NCBI RefSeq assembly: GCF_000429445.1
Contig: NZ_AUBW01000010.1
Location: 1-64,000, forward strand
From: Algoriphagus terrigena DSM 22685
GTDB taxonomy: Bacteria > Bacteroidota > Bacteroidia > Cytophagales > Cyclobacteriaceae
Length of the DNA stretch: 64,000 bases
Reading direction: 5' to 3'
Shown: positions 62,491 to 64,000 of the stretch, piece after piece
Numbering within the stretch: position 1 is the first letter of the stretch
Layout of the letters: every line of letters starts with the position of its first letter
The notes under the pieces: generated by a model
What the model was told of the DNA's origin: nothing
What the model saw: only the letters and a program-made list of their open reading frames with translations
Database searches by the model: none
Program-made: the position numbers and the translations under genes

Positions 62491-63474
62491 CTATTGAACT
62501 TCGCGGATAGCTTGTACCACCGCATAGATTTCGGGCTGAGCGACCTTGAGATCCTCGTAGACACCTTCGACCGCTTTGCGGAAAGGCTCCTTGTCCGGAC
62601 GGAGGATAGTCACCCCTGCGGCCTCAAGTCCGGCCATGGATTCGGCGTCGGATTTTGCCCAGAGCACAGATTCGTATTCGGCGGATTCGTCAGCAGCCTC
62701 CTGTATCCACTTTTGCTCCTCGGGAGTAAGCTGGTTCCAGACCTTGGTGCTCATGATGACCACGTCCGGGATGGACGTGTGCTCGTCCAGACTGTAGTAT
62801 TTGCAGACTTCGTAGTGCTTGGAAGTATAAAGACTCGGCGCATTGTTTTCCGCTGCATCGACGATGCCCTGCTGGAGCGCCGTATAGAGCTCTCCGTAGG
62901 AAACCGGCGTCGGCGAACTTCCCATGGCTTTGACCATGTTGGAGGCAGTGGGACTTTCCATCACGCGGACTTTCAGACCAGCGAGATCTGCAGGCGTATT
63001 CACAGGCTTGTCTTTAGTATAAAAGCTTCTTTTGCCAGCGTCATAATAGCACAGCCCACGAAGCCAAAACTCCTCTCCATCCAGCAAAAGCTGCTTGCCA
63101 ATCGGGCCGTTCAGCACTTTCTTTTGGTGGGCATCATCGCGAAAAAGGTACGGCATCCCATACACTTGCATCATCGGAGCGAAGCCTTCCAAGGCAGCTG
63201 CGGACACCTTGGTCATCGCCAAGCTGCCCACCTGTAGGAGCTCCACCAGTTCCCGCTCGGATCCCAGCTGCTGATTGGGATAGACTTTGACCTTGATCTT
63301 GCCGCCGGATTTCTCCTCGATTTTTTTGCCCATGAACAGCATGGCTTCATGGACCGGGTGATTCACCACTTGCGCATGGCCAAGCTTGATGACTCTGACA
63401 CCCAGCTGATCCGCGCAGGAGTTCAGCAGTCCGAGGGTCAAAATCGAGAGGAAAACAAGGAGGTATTTATTCAT
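62491..63474 (-). CDS. dctP: TRAP substrate-binding lipoprotein DctP
   Basis: A 327-residue binding protein. The N-terminus has a lipobox (LTLGLLNSC, Cys20), so it is membrane-tethered rather than freely periplasmic, as often seen in Bacteroidota. The DctP fold is evident, with LKVRVMESPTASNMVKAMGS supplying the carboxylate-binding Arg, and AAENNAPSLYTSKHYEVCKY, a segment seen in binders of sugar acids such as uronates. A uronate or aldonate substrate is therefore likely but unproven. It is the first gene of the operon; upstream DNA contains two palindromes. Confidence 0.93.
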   Translation of the reverse strand: MNKYLLVFLSILTLGLLNSCADQLGVRVIKLGHAQVVNHPVHEAMLFMGKKIEEKSGGKIKVKVYPNQQLGSERELVELLQVGSLAMTKVSAAALEGFAPMMQVYGMPYLFRDDAHQKKVLNGPIGKQLLLDGEEFWLRGLCYYDAGKRSFYTKDKPVNTPADLAGLKVRVMESPTASNMVKAMGSSPTPVSYGELYTALQQGIVDAAENNAPSLYTSKHYEVCKYYSLDEHTSIPDVVIMSTKVWNQLTPEEQKWIQEAADESAEYESVLWAKSDAESMAGLEAAGVTILRPDKEPFRKAVEGVYEDLKVAQPEIYAVVQAIREVQ

Positions 63475-63555
63475 GGGTTTTTGTTTTGCTGAATGAGGCT
63501 AACAATATTACTCTTTCCATTTTTAAGGTGCTGAGAAATTACGGAATCGATTTAA

Positions 63556-63563
63556 AAGCGCTT
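63556..63563. promoter_or_regulatory. LacI-type operator core candidate upstream of dctP
   Basis: AAGCGCTT is a perfect 8-bp palindrome with a central CG, flanked by AAA on one side, like operators of LacI/GalR regulators. It lies about 82 bp upstream of the dctP start. No LacI gene is in the window. Confidence 0.35.
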
Positions 63564-63576
63564 AGGTCAACTTTTT

Positions 63577-64000
63577 CTATTGTCTTGAATATTCATCCGG
63601 ATGAATATTCTGAAGGTTTTTGGCCCCCAATTTTCTCCGATAGTCAGCCAGTCGATACTCGTAGATAGATCCGATCACTCCTCCCAGCCGCTTGTCCTTA
63701 TAATCACTGAGGCTCGCGATGTAGGTATTTGCCGCGGGAGACGGAGAGAGCAAGACCTCTGTCGGGAGGGTAAAATCGGGAAACATCTTTTTAAAATGCT
63801 TCTCTACAAACCTGCTGGTAAACAGGACTCTGCCGATCGTCGGAGTCAGACATTGGAGGATTCCGGCTTTGTTGTGTTCGACGATCTTCAGGTTGACGTC
63901 ACTGCAGTTGTTTTTTGTCCGGATGACCTTGTAGGCGACATCCGAGAGAGCCAAGCGATTTTGAATACACAAGTCCCGCTTTTGCTCAAGGGTCTGCACC
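63577..64000 (-). CDS. Probable uracil-DNA glycosylase family protein (partial)
   Basis: The C-terminal part of a gene running off the right edge; the first codons seen are internal. The visible 140 residues include GRVLFTSRFVEKHFKKMFPD and TEVLLSPSPAANTYIASL. An LPSPSP.AN-like motif after such a strand is the usual C-terminal signature of single-strand-selective or MUG-type uracil-DNA glycosylases, and LVCSDVNLKIVEHNK-like sequence precedes it. The catalytic Gly-Asn motif would lie outside the window. The last residues, NIHPDEYS, are encoded by a perfect 24-bp palindrome. Confidence 0.6.
   Translation of the reverse strand, partial: VQTLEQKRDLCIQNRLALSDVAYKVIRTKNNCSDVNLKIVEHNKAGILQCLTPTIGRVLFTSRFVEKHFKKMFPDFTLPTEVLLSPSPAANTYIASLSDYKDKRLGGVIGSIYEYRLADYRRKLGAKNLQNIHPDEYSRQ
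63587..63610. repeat. Perfect 24-bp palindrome in the 3' end of the glycosylase gene
   Basis: The half-site GAATATTCATCC is followed directly by its exact complement GGATGAATATTC. It overlaps codons near the end of the partial gene and lies 113 bp upstream of dctP. No T-run follows on either side, so it is more like a regulatory or recombination site than a terminator. Confidence 0.85.

Overview
This looks like a chromosome segment from a Bacteroidota bacterium, most likely Cytophagia of the Cyclobacteriaceae/Algoriphagus type. That assignment rests on family content: GLPGLI proteins beside a TonB-dependent barrel with a carboxypeptidase-like regulatory domain, a DUF6266 protein, DUF1501/PSD1 surface proteins, gluconate 2-dehydrogenase subunit 3 with a GMC oxidoreductase, many SpII lipoproteins, and promoter-like TAnnTTTG boxes. 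No rRNA, tRNA, CRISPR array or complete insertion sequence was recognised.

Layout. 1-6.4 kb is an accessory island: the broken tail of a probable FRG-domain protein, an Xre regulator, a 175-bp MITE-like element with terminal inverted repeats, a repeat-rich stretch with small palindromes, a three-gene module built around a HEPN protein, a DUF6266 protein and a small membrane protein. 6.5-20.4 kb holds secreted enzymes: an M28 peptidase, a sugar dehydrogenase/PKD/cytochrome c lipoprotein, a papain-like lipoprotein, an alpha-galactosidase-like protein, a PSD1-DUF1501 pair and a YceI protein. 20.5-22.1 kb holds a Fic protein with an AbiEi-like N-terminus, behind a promoter that carries five repeats in an exact 24-bp phase. 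22.2-24.4 kb has two phosphoesterases. 24.6-31.9 kb has a TonB-type barrel, two GLPGLI paralogues and a divergent two-component system. The same three-fold 10-bp-phased motif lies upstream of both GLPGLI genes. 32-44.9 kb carries a GH18 protein, an acetyltransferase, an alpha/beta hydrolase, a sulfatase, a sugar-oxidation operon (isomerase, GMC oxidoreductase, small subunit), a patatin-barrel fusion, an M20 amidohydrolase and a dihaem cytochrome. 45.1-52.7 kb has a SoxB-like phosphatase and a muropeptide recycling operon (amidase, GH10-like hydrolase, GNAT, AmpG-like permease, NagZ). 52.7-64 kb contains GyrI-like and DUF2200 proteins, a secreted mutarotase, an amidohydrolase, a one-chain gluconokinase/6-phosphogluconate dehydrogenase, an ABC-F protein, a TRAP transporter for an organic acid, and the tail of a probable uracil-DNA glycosylase.

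How they work together. Several loci suggest periplasmic sugar oxidation (the lipoprotein dehydrogenase with its own haem domain, the GMC system, the separate cytochrome c) together with cytosolic use of sugar acids (TRAP importer, fused GntK-Gnd). The amidase-to-NagZ run forms a complete-looking path for taking up and cleaving cell-wall fragments. The two most promising regulatory observations are the operator-like repeat array controlling the Fic gene and the duplicated 10-bp-phased site upstream of the GLPGLI genes, next to an OmpR-type regulator that could bind it.
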